A stretch of 64,000 nt of DNA from Nothophaeocryptopus gaeumannii (lineage: Eukaryota; Ascomycota; Dothideomycetes; Mycosphaerellales; Mycosphaerellaceae): assembly GCA_031771865.1 (NCBI GenBank), contig JASISA010000001.1:1302001-1366000 (forward strand). Reading direction: 5' to 3'. How positions within the stretch are numbered: the stretch's first letter is position 1; every line of letters begins with the position of its first letter. Of the stretch, positions 22,517-31,663 are shown in pieces. A program made the translations under genes and the position numbers. The notes under the pieces are model-generated. The model did no database searches, was not told where the DNA came from, and saw only the letters and a list, made by a program, of their open reading frames with translations.

Positions 22517-23131
22517 ATGACCTCGACGTCTCCAAATCTGGGGACTATCACGACATGTGCGAATGGCCGAACCGTTCTCGCCACGGCAATCGAATGCGCA
22601 ATTTCTACTTGTCCAGCACCGACGAACGCGCTCGCAACTCTTCCGTCACCAATGCAGACAGCCAACGCAACAGAACCACAGCCGTACATCCCATCGACCT
22701 TATCCGGCGTTCCCTACGTCCTCTTCAACACGGCCTCGGCCCTTCTCTCCTGCTGCTTGCTGACCTTCTCTTACACCATCATCTTCAATCGACTCGTTCT
22801 CTATTACCACAGGTGGAAGATCCCGCAGTTGTACAATCAGCAGAATGGACAGGGACATTTGACGGATCGGAATTGGTGGTTTGTCGTTCACATACTCTCA
22901 ACTATGATGATGGTGTTCTTTCTGACGGAGCTTGTAACGAGGACGAGTTGCTGGACGCCGGTGTGCATGTCAGAGGGAGAAGGGGAGGAGTATTTGAGGG
23001 TCGTTTGTGCGACGATTCATGTGTCTAGTGAGTTTGTTCAGTGGTTGGTTGTGTTTTGGTTTGTGATGTTAAGCATTGAGTTTGGATTGATGAATTGCTC
23101 GAGGGGTGATATTCTTCTATCAGGGCTCTGA
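22517..23131 (+). CDS. Multi-pass membrane protein, unknown function
   Basis: 204-aa frame from ATG 22517. A hydrophilic, Ser/Thr/Cys-containing N-terminus of about 60 residues is followed by three hydrophobic stretches: ALLSCCLLTFSYTIIF (about 73-90), WFVVHILSTMMMVFFLTELV (about 120-140) and FVQWLVVFWFVMLSIEFGL (about 173-192). Cysteines before and between the segments could form disulfides outside the cytosol. No family recognised. Reading is continuous with no intron needed; other frames overlapping it are shadows. Confidence 0.55.
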   Translation: MTSTSPNLGTITTCANGRTVLATAIECAISTCPAPTNALATLPSPMQTANATEPQPYIPSTLSGVPYVLFNTASALLSCCLLTFSYTIIFNRLVLYYHRWKIPQLYNQQNGQGHLTDRNWWFVVHILSTMMMVFFLTELVTRTSCWTPVCMSEGEGEEYLRVVCATIHVSSEFVQWLVVFWFVMLSIEFGLMNCSRGDILLSGL

Positions 23132-23619
23132 ATGATAGGTACAAATGAACATGAACAACATCACACGGAGTGGAGTCCCGCTAATCCCGTGACCTCTTTC
23201 CTCCTCACACCTCACATCTCACATCACCGTCTTGCCGCCTTCTCGCTACTTGCTACTTCGAGTAGCGGTACTATCGGTGTGACACCGATAGGTTGTAGCA
23301 GAAGAGAATGATCTTCAATTTTCTCAACACGGATTCGAACAGCCCCCTCTATTCTCCGTACACGTACAACCGCCCAGGTGTGAATATATGCCCCCTTTCC
23401 CTAAATTATCGGGTTAGCTGGAGTTATGCACACCGCCGAACGGAATTGTATACTACATACCATGATTTCACAGCATTCACATATATTATCGCATGCGAAA
23501 GCAGTTGGAGTGGCCAAAAGCCATAGCGTTATAATCCGTAGAGCGAGCCGTAAAAAGAGCATTCTAATAAAATGTTCATGTTAGTATGAATATTAGAGGC
23601 GATTAGCTAGGTCGGGAGG
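23132..23619. other. Intergenic region with two adjacent palindromes
   Basis: About 490 bases between the membrane protein gene and the retrotransposon insertion. Apart from the palindromes at 23244-23291 I see no structure or coding potential. Confidence 0.5.
23244..23291. repeat. Two adjacent inverted repeats
   Basis: The first has 7-bp arms (CGCTACT at 23244-23250, AGTAGCG at 23261-23267) around a 10-base loop. The second is a tight palindrome with 9-bp arms (CTATCGGTG at 23271-23279, CACCGATAG at 23283-23291) and a 3-base centre. They lie about 110-160 bases after the stop codon of the membrane protein gene. They may be 3'-end RNA hairpins or a protein-binding palindrome. Confidence 0.7.
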
Positions 23620-23631
23620 AACTCATACCTT

Positions 23632-23633
<2 letters not shown>
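23620..23633. repeat. Target-site duplication of the LINE, 3' side copy
   Basis: AACTCATACCTTTT directly abuts the (AAT)n tail of the retrotransposon and is identical to 28835-28848. Confidence 0.93.

Positions 23634-23665
<32 letters not shown>
23634..23665. repeat. (AAT)n microsatellite forming the LINE 3' tail
   Basis: About ten uninterrupted AAT units on the plus strand, immediately inside the 3' target-site duplication; on the element's sense strand it reads (ATT)n. Confidence 0.9.
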
Positions 23666-23667
<2 letters not shown>

Positions 23668-23926
23668 GTATTCGAGCTAGCTACAGGCCGTGCCCCTTCT
23701 AGCATATCTACATGTTGTAAAAGAAAACCCTGTAGAAAGTGCCTACAGCGTAAAACTTCCTCCCTTCTCTGTTATGCCTTACACCCTACTGCATCTTAGG
23801 TACTATAGAACCAATATGTTTGCCGTAGGCAGCTGGCTGACACGCCAGAGTCAACATCATCCTCCTTACTTGGGTTCGAGATCTCCGGCCTGCTCTGGGA
23901 GATGTTTGAGGGTCCACTGAATTGTC

Positions 23927-26900
23927 CTATGGGAGATGCCTTATTGCCCACGCTGCGGTTTGTCTAGGAAACTCAGTAAGCCATCTTCTCGCGTCCTGGC
24001 ATCTAGTGGCTAAGATGAGTTCCCTTCTACTCTCTCGCATGTTTGTACAGTAGGCAAGGTAGTGTCGAGCTGTCCCTCTATCTCCACATTCGCAGTAGGG
24101 GCTAGTGTCGGGCACCCCAACCTTGTGGAGGAAGTGAGGAAGGCCAATTGTCTCTGACCGTATCTGGAACACTATCGCGGCCTGGGCTTTGCTAAGCCCT
24201 CGATAAAGCTCCGGGTATTGGTGTTCCATGGAGTCCTGAACGCGAGTGGGAGGATTCCTTCGCGCCTAGCATTGTCCCACTTCTGTGACTCGTCCCGCTC
24301 ATACTGGCCCTGGAGGATAGTCCATGTTGCTTTCGAGTCTTCTTTGGATCTGCTCTGTCTATGTGAGAGAGCTGGGACCGTAGGATAGTAGCCTGCTCGT
24401 CTGTCTGCTCTAGTGGCGAGCTGTATGGTTTTTCTCAGGCGTCTGCTATATGCCCCAAGTTGTCCGCACTTTAGTAGGATCCGCCCCTTCAGCTCTTGCA
24501 TGGCCTGGTGTATATCCGGCCTCTGCCTCTGCGCAGCCATTGCAGCTATAGCAGTTCTCTTCCCATACTCGGTAATGTCTTCGATCTAGAGTTCTTTGTG
24601 TAACAGTCGCGTTGGTGTAGCTCGGTAGGCCCCAAGGATTATCCGTAGGAATCTATTCTGCATTACCCGTAGCTTTTGTTGGAGCATTTTTGAGATTCCA
24701 GTCTCCTTTCCTGCCATCCATACCTCGCTCCCGTGCATTACTGCTGGCCTGATCATTGAGATATATAGCTTACGGGCTGTCTCTACCGTGACGCCCCACG
24801 TAGCAGCAGTAATCCGTCGTAGTGCAGCTTCTAGCCGTTTTGCTTTTGTAAGGGTATTCTCTATCTGTGCGTGCCACTTGAGTCTCTTATCAACGATTAC
24901 TCCTAGGACCCTCATTGTGTCCTCTGGGCCACTCTGGAGCGACGGGATGTTGGGTGTTCTCTGGGATTCGGATGTGCTCCTTGTGCCCCTTGTAAAGTGC
25001 ATGACTTTGTATTTCTCAGGGGCGAACTTAGCTCCATGTCTTGAGGCCCATTGTAGACAGCTGTTGTGGTCCTTTTCTAGTGCCTCGCATGTACCTCTTG
25101 TCGAATTTGACACTGCAATGAGGTATGTATCATCTGCAAACCCAACTGCTTCGGTGTATTCCATTCCTTCTAGGAGGGAGGCTGTAAAGAAGAGGAACAG
25201 GATAGGTGAGATGGTGCTTCCTTGTGGGATTCCGCATGCCACTCGTGCTGCCGGTGACTCGTATCCGGGGATAGCGATTGTTGTCTCTCTGTCCTTCAGG
25301 AATGACGCTACAAAAGCTGTAATCCAGTATGGAATCCTCCTGCACCGTAGGTTGTGGATTAACCGTTCGTGATTGACTTTGTCAAACGCTCCTGTCATGT
25401 CAAGTGATAACACCGAGGCCACCTTGCCTTTCTTTCACGCAGTCTGAACGCTTTGAAGGATGTACCGTAGTGCGTCTCCGGTCGATCTACCCGCTTGCGC
25501 CATTTGGTTTTGAGGAAGCAACTTATGTTCCCGTACAGCCTGTCCTATTTTCCGTGCAACTATTGCTTCTAGTATCTTGCCAATGCACGATAGAAGGGCA
25601 ATAGGCCTCCATCCCTTTGGAGTAGATGAGTCTTTACCCGCCTTCTGTAGCATAATCGTCCTAGCTTTCCGAAACTGGGCTGGGTGGTAGCCAATTGAAA
25701 CACACTGTTGGAAGATGCGTTGGAGGATAGGGAGTAGCTGAGCTAGGCACTTCTTAATGCATCTGTTTGGTATCTCGTCGAGGCCGGGAGCCTTGTCGTT
25801 CGGCAGTCTTTGGACTACTTTTCGTACCTCCTCTTCTGTAATTTCGCATGCTATATTGACAGGTTCTGGGTATGTGGTGCTCTCGATGTCTGATGTGTCT
25901 GCGGGCTCTGGCATTGGGAAAAGGGCTGTCCGTAGGATCTCTGTTTTCGCACTGTCCGTCGTGAACTGATCGTTATTGTGTGTTAGTGTAGGCATCTGGG
26001 GAGGTCGAATAGGGCTATCGCTGTTCTTTGCCCACTTAGCCAGCTTCCACATTCCCTGTGGCTCGCTAGCGGTTTTGTGAACCGCGGTCCTCCACTGTTT
26101 CCTTTTCTCTGTCTGGATAGTTCTCTTTTTCTCCTGGTTTCGTGCCCTCCACTCCTTCCAGTGCTCCTCGCTCCTGTCCATTGTGCATGCCGTCTTGCCT
26201 GCCGAGCCTCCTGAATCGCATGTAGTACCACCGGCACACTCCTTGGATCTGGCGGCCGATATGTTTACGCCGGACAACAAGGTCCCTTGTCTTTGTAGAG
26301 CATTGCTGAGATTACTCACGGTGCTATCTATATCCTCCTTTGTTGTCATCCCTTCGGCTGTAGGTAGGAGCTTTTGGAGCGTCTCTCTGAACTCCTCCCA
26401 GTTAGTGTCCTTCCACATCCATCTTGTTCTCGTCTCCTCCTGTATCCCTATGTTAATAGTTGTCTCTATGCTGATATGATCAGAGTCAATGTCTTCCTTG
26501 CCTGGCTGACATGCTGTTATCCTCTTTAATATCTCCTCTGTTGCAAGAGTAAGGTCTATCGTCGTCCCAGTTTGGGACTGTGGTGTCTTTCTCCAGGTAG
26601 CAAGGCCTAGGGGTGTCGCTAGGTATAGCGTGTCTCGACACGCCTCTCGTAGCTCTCTTGCTCTAAGATCCTCCTGTGGTACTAACGGTCCTCCCCACCA
26701 ACGGTGGTGAAGATTGAAGTGTCCAACTAGAACGTGTTCTCCCGGTTCCTCAATACCTTCTAAAAGCTCCTCCACTGTAAGCCTCGCATCCCAGTTATAG
26801 ATGTTATGGAGGTGTACAGTTCCTATTGTCGTTTGTAGTGAGATTAGGATCTTCTGATTACTCATAATCCGGTGCGACCATTCGGATAGGCTGTACTTCT

Positions 26901-27111
26901 TATGGACGTAGAATACGACTCTCCTGTCTTTGTCTTCCCCTGCAACAGTATAGTACTTCGGATGTGTAACTGTTCTTCCATTGCTTGGGTTAGTGTATGG
27001 CTCCTGGATAGCGAGAATGTCTTTCTGGCTGTCATCGAGTAGCTGCCGGTGGGTAGCCTGTGATTTCCGTACGTTTGCCTGCAGTATACTTAGTGTCGGC
27101 TGTGTGTTCAT
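23927..27111 (-). pseudogene. LINE ORF2: AP-endonuclease / reverse transcriptase, broken
   Basis: ATG 27111 starts an endonuclease domain (LSILQANVRKS, DILAIQEPYT, GHFNLHHRWWGG), followed by reverse transcriptase motifs: KAPGLDEIPNRCIKK, WRPIALLSCIGKI, LSLDMTGAFDKVNHERL, GIPQGSTISPILF and the FADD box in VGFADDTYL. The end has GLSKAQAAIVFQIRSE and a Cys/His set (CECG, ARHYLAYC) usual in fungal LINEs. ORF2 would nick target DNA and copy the RNA in place. Breaks are a TGA at 25435-25437 just before KKGKVAS, a TAG at 24586-24588 after LLHKEL, and a frameshift near 24230. The frame is otherwise continuous across both stops, so these are recent lesions in a nearly intact gene. Confidence 0.92.
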
Positions 27112-27128
27112 TGGGTACTAGCTGGTGG

Positions 27129-28654
27129 TTAATCCCGCTGTATTGCTCGTCGGATTGACCCTTGTCCTTGCTCCGGTACAATGGTCTTAGCCCTGTTCAC
27201 CGCCCCAACTGGCCTCCCAAACCTCTGTAGTGTTCGCTTCTCTACTGCTGTTCCTATTGGCCTCCTGCCTAGGACATATTCGCGGCTTGTCCGGGTAGCT
27301 GTTTGGTCCTCTCCCTCCCCATTCGCTCCTTGCTGTAGAGGAGGGGAAGGCAGAGGAGAAGTAGAGCTAGGAGTACTGTAGGTTAGCTTAGCCATGTAGC
27401 TCGCCCCTATCTTCTTCATGCTCTGAATCTTGTCCTTGATTGCTTGTCTCTTTGAGCACATATAGTGCCAAGCTGGGTGGTTCTGACTGCAATTTCCGCA
27501 TTTACTGTGCTTTAATCGGTCTGCCTCTGCAAGCTTCTCGTGCGCACATTCTCTTATGTTATGGCTTCCTCCACACCTTGCACACACCGTACCGTTTGTG
27601 CACCTTGTGCCGATATGGCCATATCTTTGGCAGTTGAAGCACTGTGTTATTGTCCATTGGTGGTCCCATTCTTCAGTGTCGTGGAGCACTCCGGAGATGA
27701 TAATGCCCTTCTCTACCGCAGCTCTGGCAGCTTCCACCGTCTTCAGTTCGACTACTAGAGTGCTCTGTTTCTTTGTTCCCGTTGCTATAGCTTTCTGGCC
27801 CTTCCACCAGGCATTCTGTACTTGGATTCCGGGTATTAGCCGCTTGTTGTCTTCCTCAATTGACTGGATCCGCTGTGTAGTAGGGTCGTTTCCTGCAACT
27901 GTAACAAAGTGGACTTGACTGGGAAGGTTTTCTGTGCTATTCTTGCCTCCTTCAAGACCTTGCCTAGGCCTTGGGTGTCTGCCGCCATTCGGTTCCTTGC
28001 TGCAGGGTCCGTAGTCGTGAGAACTAGTCCATCGGGGACCTTCTTGACTGCGACTACATGTGCCCAGTTCCCTCCTTCTGTAGTAAAACGCGAAACAATC
28101 CGGGTAGCTTCAGCATCCCTAAGCTCAGCCCTAGTCGCTTCGTTGTCTACGTGAATCTTGAGGAGCACGCAGCTCTTTGTGCTTTGATGCTGAGACAGCT
28201 GGGCTGGCTGTTGGGCTGCGACTGTAGCCCAGGTTGTCTTTGGTCCTGGACTCTGCTCTATCTTCTTCTGAATCTGTGTAATACTCCGTTGGATAGATTC
28301 CAGAGTGGCTTCCTAGTTGGTGCGCTTCGTGGTCCGCGCTGCAGTTGAGTGAATCATATCCAGAATCATCTGGATTGCCCTCTCTGGTTGGAGGGAGGAG
28401 TGTTGACTCTGATGCATCAGTTCAGCTGCCTCATTCTGAATCTCTTTCAGGGCCTCCCAAGGTGAGAGGGGACCCTGCTGGTTCTTGTTTACTGCTGCGT
28501 TCTTCTCTCTATACCCCTTCTCTTGGGAGGTTGGGTAGGAAGCTAGATTGATACTCCCTGTATCTCTGCCTGTAGTAGTTTCTTCAGTAACCTCTTGAAA
28601 TGGCTCTAGTCCGTTGTCTGTGCCTGAGGCAGCACAGCCTTGTGCACTGGCCAT
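27129..28654 (-). pseudogene. LINE ORF1: gag-like protein with CCHC zinc knuckles, broken
   Basis: ATG 28654 starts the frame. The N-terminus is Gln/Ser/Glu-rich. An in-frame TAG at 28313-28315 precedes EATLESIQRSITQIQKKIEQ, and the frame then runs on through KIHVDNEATRAELRDAEA. A frameshift near 27905 separates this from the C-terminal part, which carries CFNCQRYGHIGTRC (CX2CX4HX4C), CARCGGSHNIREC and CGNCSQNHPAWHYMC. These knuckles would bind the element RNA in the ribonucleoprotein. ORF1 ends 17 bases before the ORF2 start codon. Confidence 0.9.
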
Positions 28655-28834
28655 GCTTGGCAGAGAATTCTCTTCTTCTGATGCTGAGAATCAGTATTTT
28701 CGAGCGCTGACTGCGCACCCGCCAACAGCGGCGTGTAGCCGTGCTTTGGATGCGTGTATTGCCTTGATAGGTTCCGTATGTTCTGAGGTTTTGGTAATGC
28801 CGCCTCCCCAAATTCGTTCTCTTCCTATACGTTT

Positions 28835-28848
28835 AACTCATACCTTTT
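28835..28848. repeat. Target-site duplication of the LINE, 5' side copy
   Basis: AACTCATACCTTTT, identical over 14 bases to 23620-23633; the bases just outside differ on both sides, which sets the limits of the duplication. Confidence 0.93.
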
Positions 28849-30391
28849 GAAACTTCTTCGTTGTATAAGTTATAGTAGTTCGTAGCCGTGTTACGTGTGG
28901 CCTTTAGTGATGGAGTGAAGTTGCTTAGCAAAGGTAAGGGATCCCTATACGGGGATTGCAATATTCATATCTGTTGTTGAGCCAAGGTCTATTGATAGGT
29001 ATATAGCTCTATCCAAGTTTTCGTTACATCCGGCCTACCCGCGCTCTCGGGGTACATAATAAGCCGAACGCTTGTCACCAAACTTCTGAGAGGGATGTTC
29101 GGCTTTTTGTGTCACCCAAGAGCCGCGACACACTTCAGGTTTTTTGCCCTAAGCTATGCCTTAACCTTGGGAGCGAAGGCGAGATGTCCGCACATGGTCT
29201 ATGTCAGGGGTTATAGTAGTTTTGAGTATGTTCTTGCAAGGTGTCCCAGTTGATACATGTACCGGTCTTGGACCTTGCTTTTCGTTGTGAGAGCAGATGC
29301 GAGTGCGAGGAGGGCGATATGCTGCGGGCTTGAGAGGTGACGTCTCTGGACGGGTGGTCGCACGTATATGATATCAGAACTCGTCTGGTCATAGTCCTGC
29401 CAAAGCGCATGATCAGAATCCGAATCCCAGATAGTGGTAAAGCTCACGATACTTCATGGGAAAAGTTTGGAGAGCTTGGAGCAAAAAAGCAAAAAGAACA
29501 TTCACGTTCTTTCACGTCTTCGGACAGGGGACAACATACACTTACAGCCGTAGATTTCGGCTGTCTATAGATAACCAACGAGATGACACCCCTGCTTAGA
29601 CATTCACTTTTGATCGCACTTGTTTACGTCGTGGATTATTGCTGCACTTGCAAATCACTAGACCAAAGCGTTACTCATGAGGAAGAACGTGAGAGAGAAC
29701 AAGCCCGATTGTATTCAGTTCTTGTTGGTGGAAGATAGACGTGTTCGTGTTGTTTATGTAGCCTTGAGTGTTTGTTGTGACTGGAGGATGTCGCGATTTG
29801 TGGCGGGAGGTGAAGCGAGACATGTGTAAGTCTTGGCGTTGGACAGAAGTTTGGCTGGGAGCGCGAGGAAACCTCAAGTGTGATTATGCTCATTGGTTAG
29901 AGTGCTCCATGGTACATGTAGAGAGTTTGAGTGAGAATGCACGCCCGATGCAGAGTAGCGTCATGATGGTGCGACGTCTTTCATTGGCAGCAGACGCTAC
30001 CGCAGCGCACTTGCTATCAGATTGCAAAGATGTTCGCAAGCTAGAGGCCATCGTTCAATTCTTGCGCAGACTCCAAAGACGGCAAGGTCAGATCTGAAGA
30101 CAAATCACGACAAGCTGGCCTTGCTCTCATTCCTGCATATGGTACAAGCCGACATGGGAGCGCTGGTGTAGCGCAGAGTCATCGCAAATGGCCAGGAGAT
30201 GCCGCTTCTTGGCTCGTGCAGACTTTTCATCATATCCTCATTAACCTTTTCTACGCCGTAGCGTATCCCTTCCAAGCTCTCTGTTTCCGCTTCTTGTGAA
30301 AACAGCCCGGACTGACCGCGTATTGCCACAGTCGCCCAACAAACGATTGAGAACCGCCACTTTATGGCTCATTTTCCCACTTCTGTTCTCC
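28849..30391. other. Gene-poor intergenic stretch
   Basis: About 1.5 kb between the LINE and NOB1 with no convincing ORF. A 9-bp inverted repeat (AAGCCGAAC at 29061-29069, GTTCGGCTT at 29097-29105) with a 27-base loop, followed by a short T run, is the only structure seen. Confidence 0.5.
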
Positions 30392-31663
30392 TCATCGCTT
30401 CCTCGAGTTTACGGTTCGCCCTGCTCCTACCTTCGGCCTCCCGCCTGTTTTACCGCGATCGCCTGTGAGAATGCTAGGCAAGTAGTCCTCGTCCATCAGA
30501 CTCCGCTCCTTTTGCGTCTTTTCTCTCCTTGATGCCTCTTGAAATTCCTTCTGGTCTTCCGCCAGAATGAGCCCATTGCCCCAACCGCCTTTCCCACCGC
30601 CGTCGATTCTGCCGTTCGCCGAACCATGCACCGGCTTTGGTACGCTGAAGCGATTCCCGCGGTTGTTCCACTGCATGTTCTTCTTGAGATGAAGCTTGAA
30701 CTCGCCGTTTGGTGTTGTGGTACAGGAAACTCTGGTCAGGGAAGGTTGCCCGCATCGAGTACAGAATTGCTTGCTGAGGTCTTTCAAGACATGGAAGCAG
30801 GCGTGACAGCGTAGTACGTAGGTCTTCAGCTGTTTTATCCGGGACATTGTTGGGGAGAGTAGATTCAGGTTGATCTGCAGAATCACATTCTGCATGGCGA
30901 AATCTGATGTCAAAACGGCGACTTGCATTGTTTTTGGCTCAGGTGCTTGCGCTGTGTCGGCCGCAGCATCTTGTGCCTGCTTCTTCTTGAGATTTGAGGG
31001 GGTGATCCAGCCTTCTCCATCCGATTCCGAATCTTGATTACCTTGGGCAGAATCCTGTACAGAATCGACTTTCGGCGCTTCTCCTGAGGGCTGGTCATTT
31101 GGTGATGCGGACTCGAGGTTCCTTGCCAGGGTGTCTGCATCGTTGACGGGGATAGCGACTTTCGAAGAGGCGATTTCTGCACGCATGCTCTCCGTCTCTG
31201 CTGGTACATTTTCGCCCTCTAAAGGCGCCTCCACTGGCGCAGTTGGTCGATCTGACGCGGAGACGTCTTTGCCGGGTGGCGCACCGTTTACTCCCTTTTG
31301 CCCTGGTGTTCTGCGCAGTCGCCAATCCCCTCCATTGCGCTCGCACTCGATTTCATATGTGAGAGCGATAATCTGGATATCCGGCTTGCTGAGAACTGCT
31401 AAATCACCGGTTCTGCGTGCAAAATCTGTCACGAACTTGATGCTTGTAGGATTTGGTGCTCTGAGCGTCAAGAATGGCTTCAATGTCGTTTCCACCCTTG
31501 ATCTTGTCGCAGCGTCTTTGATTTCCGATATAATCGCAGGCACAGTTACTAGAGTCTCGGCTTGTTTGAGCAGTGTAGATACAGGCGGCTCGTTCTTGAT
31601 GATGGCACCGGTATCCAGGACGACGGTATGAACAGGCTTCTGCTCGGTATTTTCGGCCGACAT
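30392..31663 (-). CDS. NOB1: 20S pre-rRNA D-site endonuclease Nob1
   Basis: Intronless 423-aa frame from ATG 31663. The N-terminal PIN nuclease domain (about residues 10-105) has the catalytic-type acidic residues: D17 in VVLDTGAII, the acidic EIKD segment, and Asp residues in RRTGDLAVLSKPDIQIIALT. A low-complexity linker follows (about 120-245). The zinc ribbon is CHAC at the start of CHACFHVLKDLSKQFCTRCG, and the C-terminus has the family's NPxGE-like PNGEFKLHLKKNMQWNNRGN plus basic tail. Nob1 rides on the 40S precursor into the cytoplasm and cuts 20S pre-rRNA at site D to make the 18S 3' end. Length fits fungal Nob1 proteins. Domain order and both motifs leave little doubt. Confidence 0.96.
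   Translation of the reverse strand: MSAENTEQKPVHTVVLDTGAIIKNEPPVSTLLKQAETLVTVPAIISEIKDAATRSRVETTLKPFLTLRAPNPTSIKFVTDFARRTGDLAVLSKPDIQIIALTYEIECERNGGDWRLRRTPGQKGVNGAPPGKDVSASDRPTAPVEAPLEGENVPAETESMRAEIASSKVAIPVNDADTLARNLESASPNDQPSGEAPKVDSVQDSAQGNQDSESDGEGWITPSNLKKKQAQDAAADTAQAPEPKTMQVAVLTSDFAMQNVILQINLNLLSPTMSRIKQLKTYVLRCHACFHVLKDLSKQFCTRCGQPSLTRVSCTTTPNGEFKLHLKKNMQWNNRGNRFSVPKPVHGSANGRIDGGGKGGWGNGLILAEDQKEFQEASRREKTQKERSLMDEDYLPSILTGDRGKTGGRPKVGAGRTVNSRKR

Larger units (their letters stand above)
23634..28834 (-). mobile_element. Non-LTR retrotransposon (LINE, Tad1/I-like), apparently full length but inactive
   Basis: A 5201-bp element on the minus strand bounded by an identical 14-bp direct repeat on each side, the expected target-site duplication. 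It begins with a short 5' region, then a gag-like ORF1 with CCHC zinc knuckles and an ORF2 with apurinic-type endonuclease and reverse transcriptase. The 3' end, seen on the plus strand, is an (AAT)n run instead of poly(A), as in I-factor-like LINEs. Both ORFs carry stops and frameshifts, so the copy cannot jump by itself. No RNase H motifs were found between the RT and the C-terminal Cys-rich domain, although many relatives have RNase H there. The Tad1/I-like label rests on overall protein pattern, not on an alignment. Confidence 0.93.

Noticed and set aside
23322..23346. Sequence resembling a tRNA B box (GTTCGAATCC on the minus strand)
   Set aside because: The flanking bases cannot form a T-arm stem and no A box lies at the right distance, so it is not a tRNA gene.
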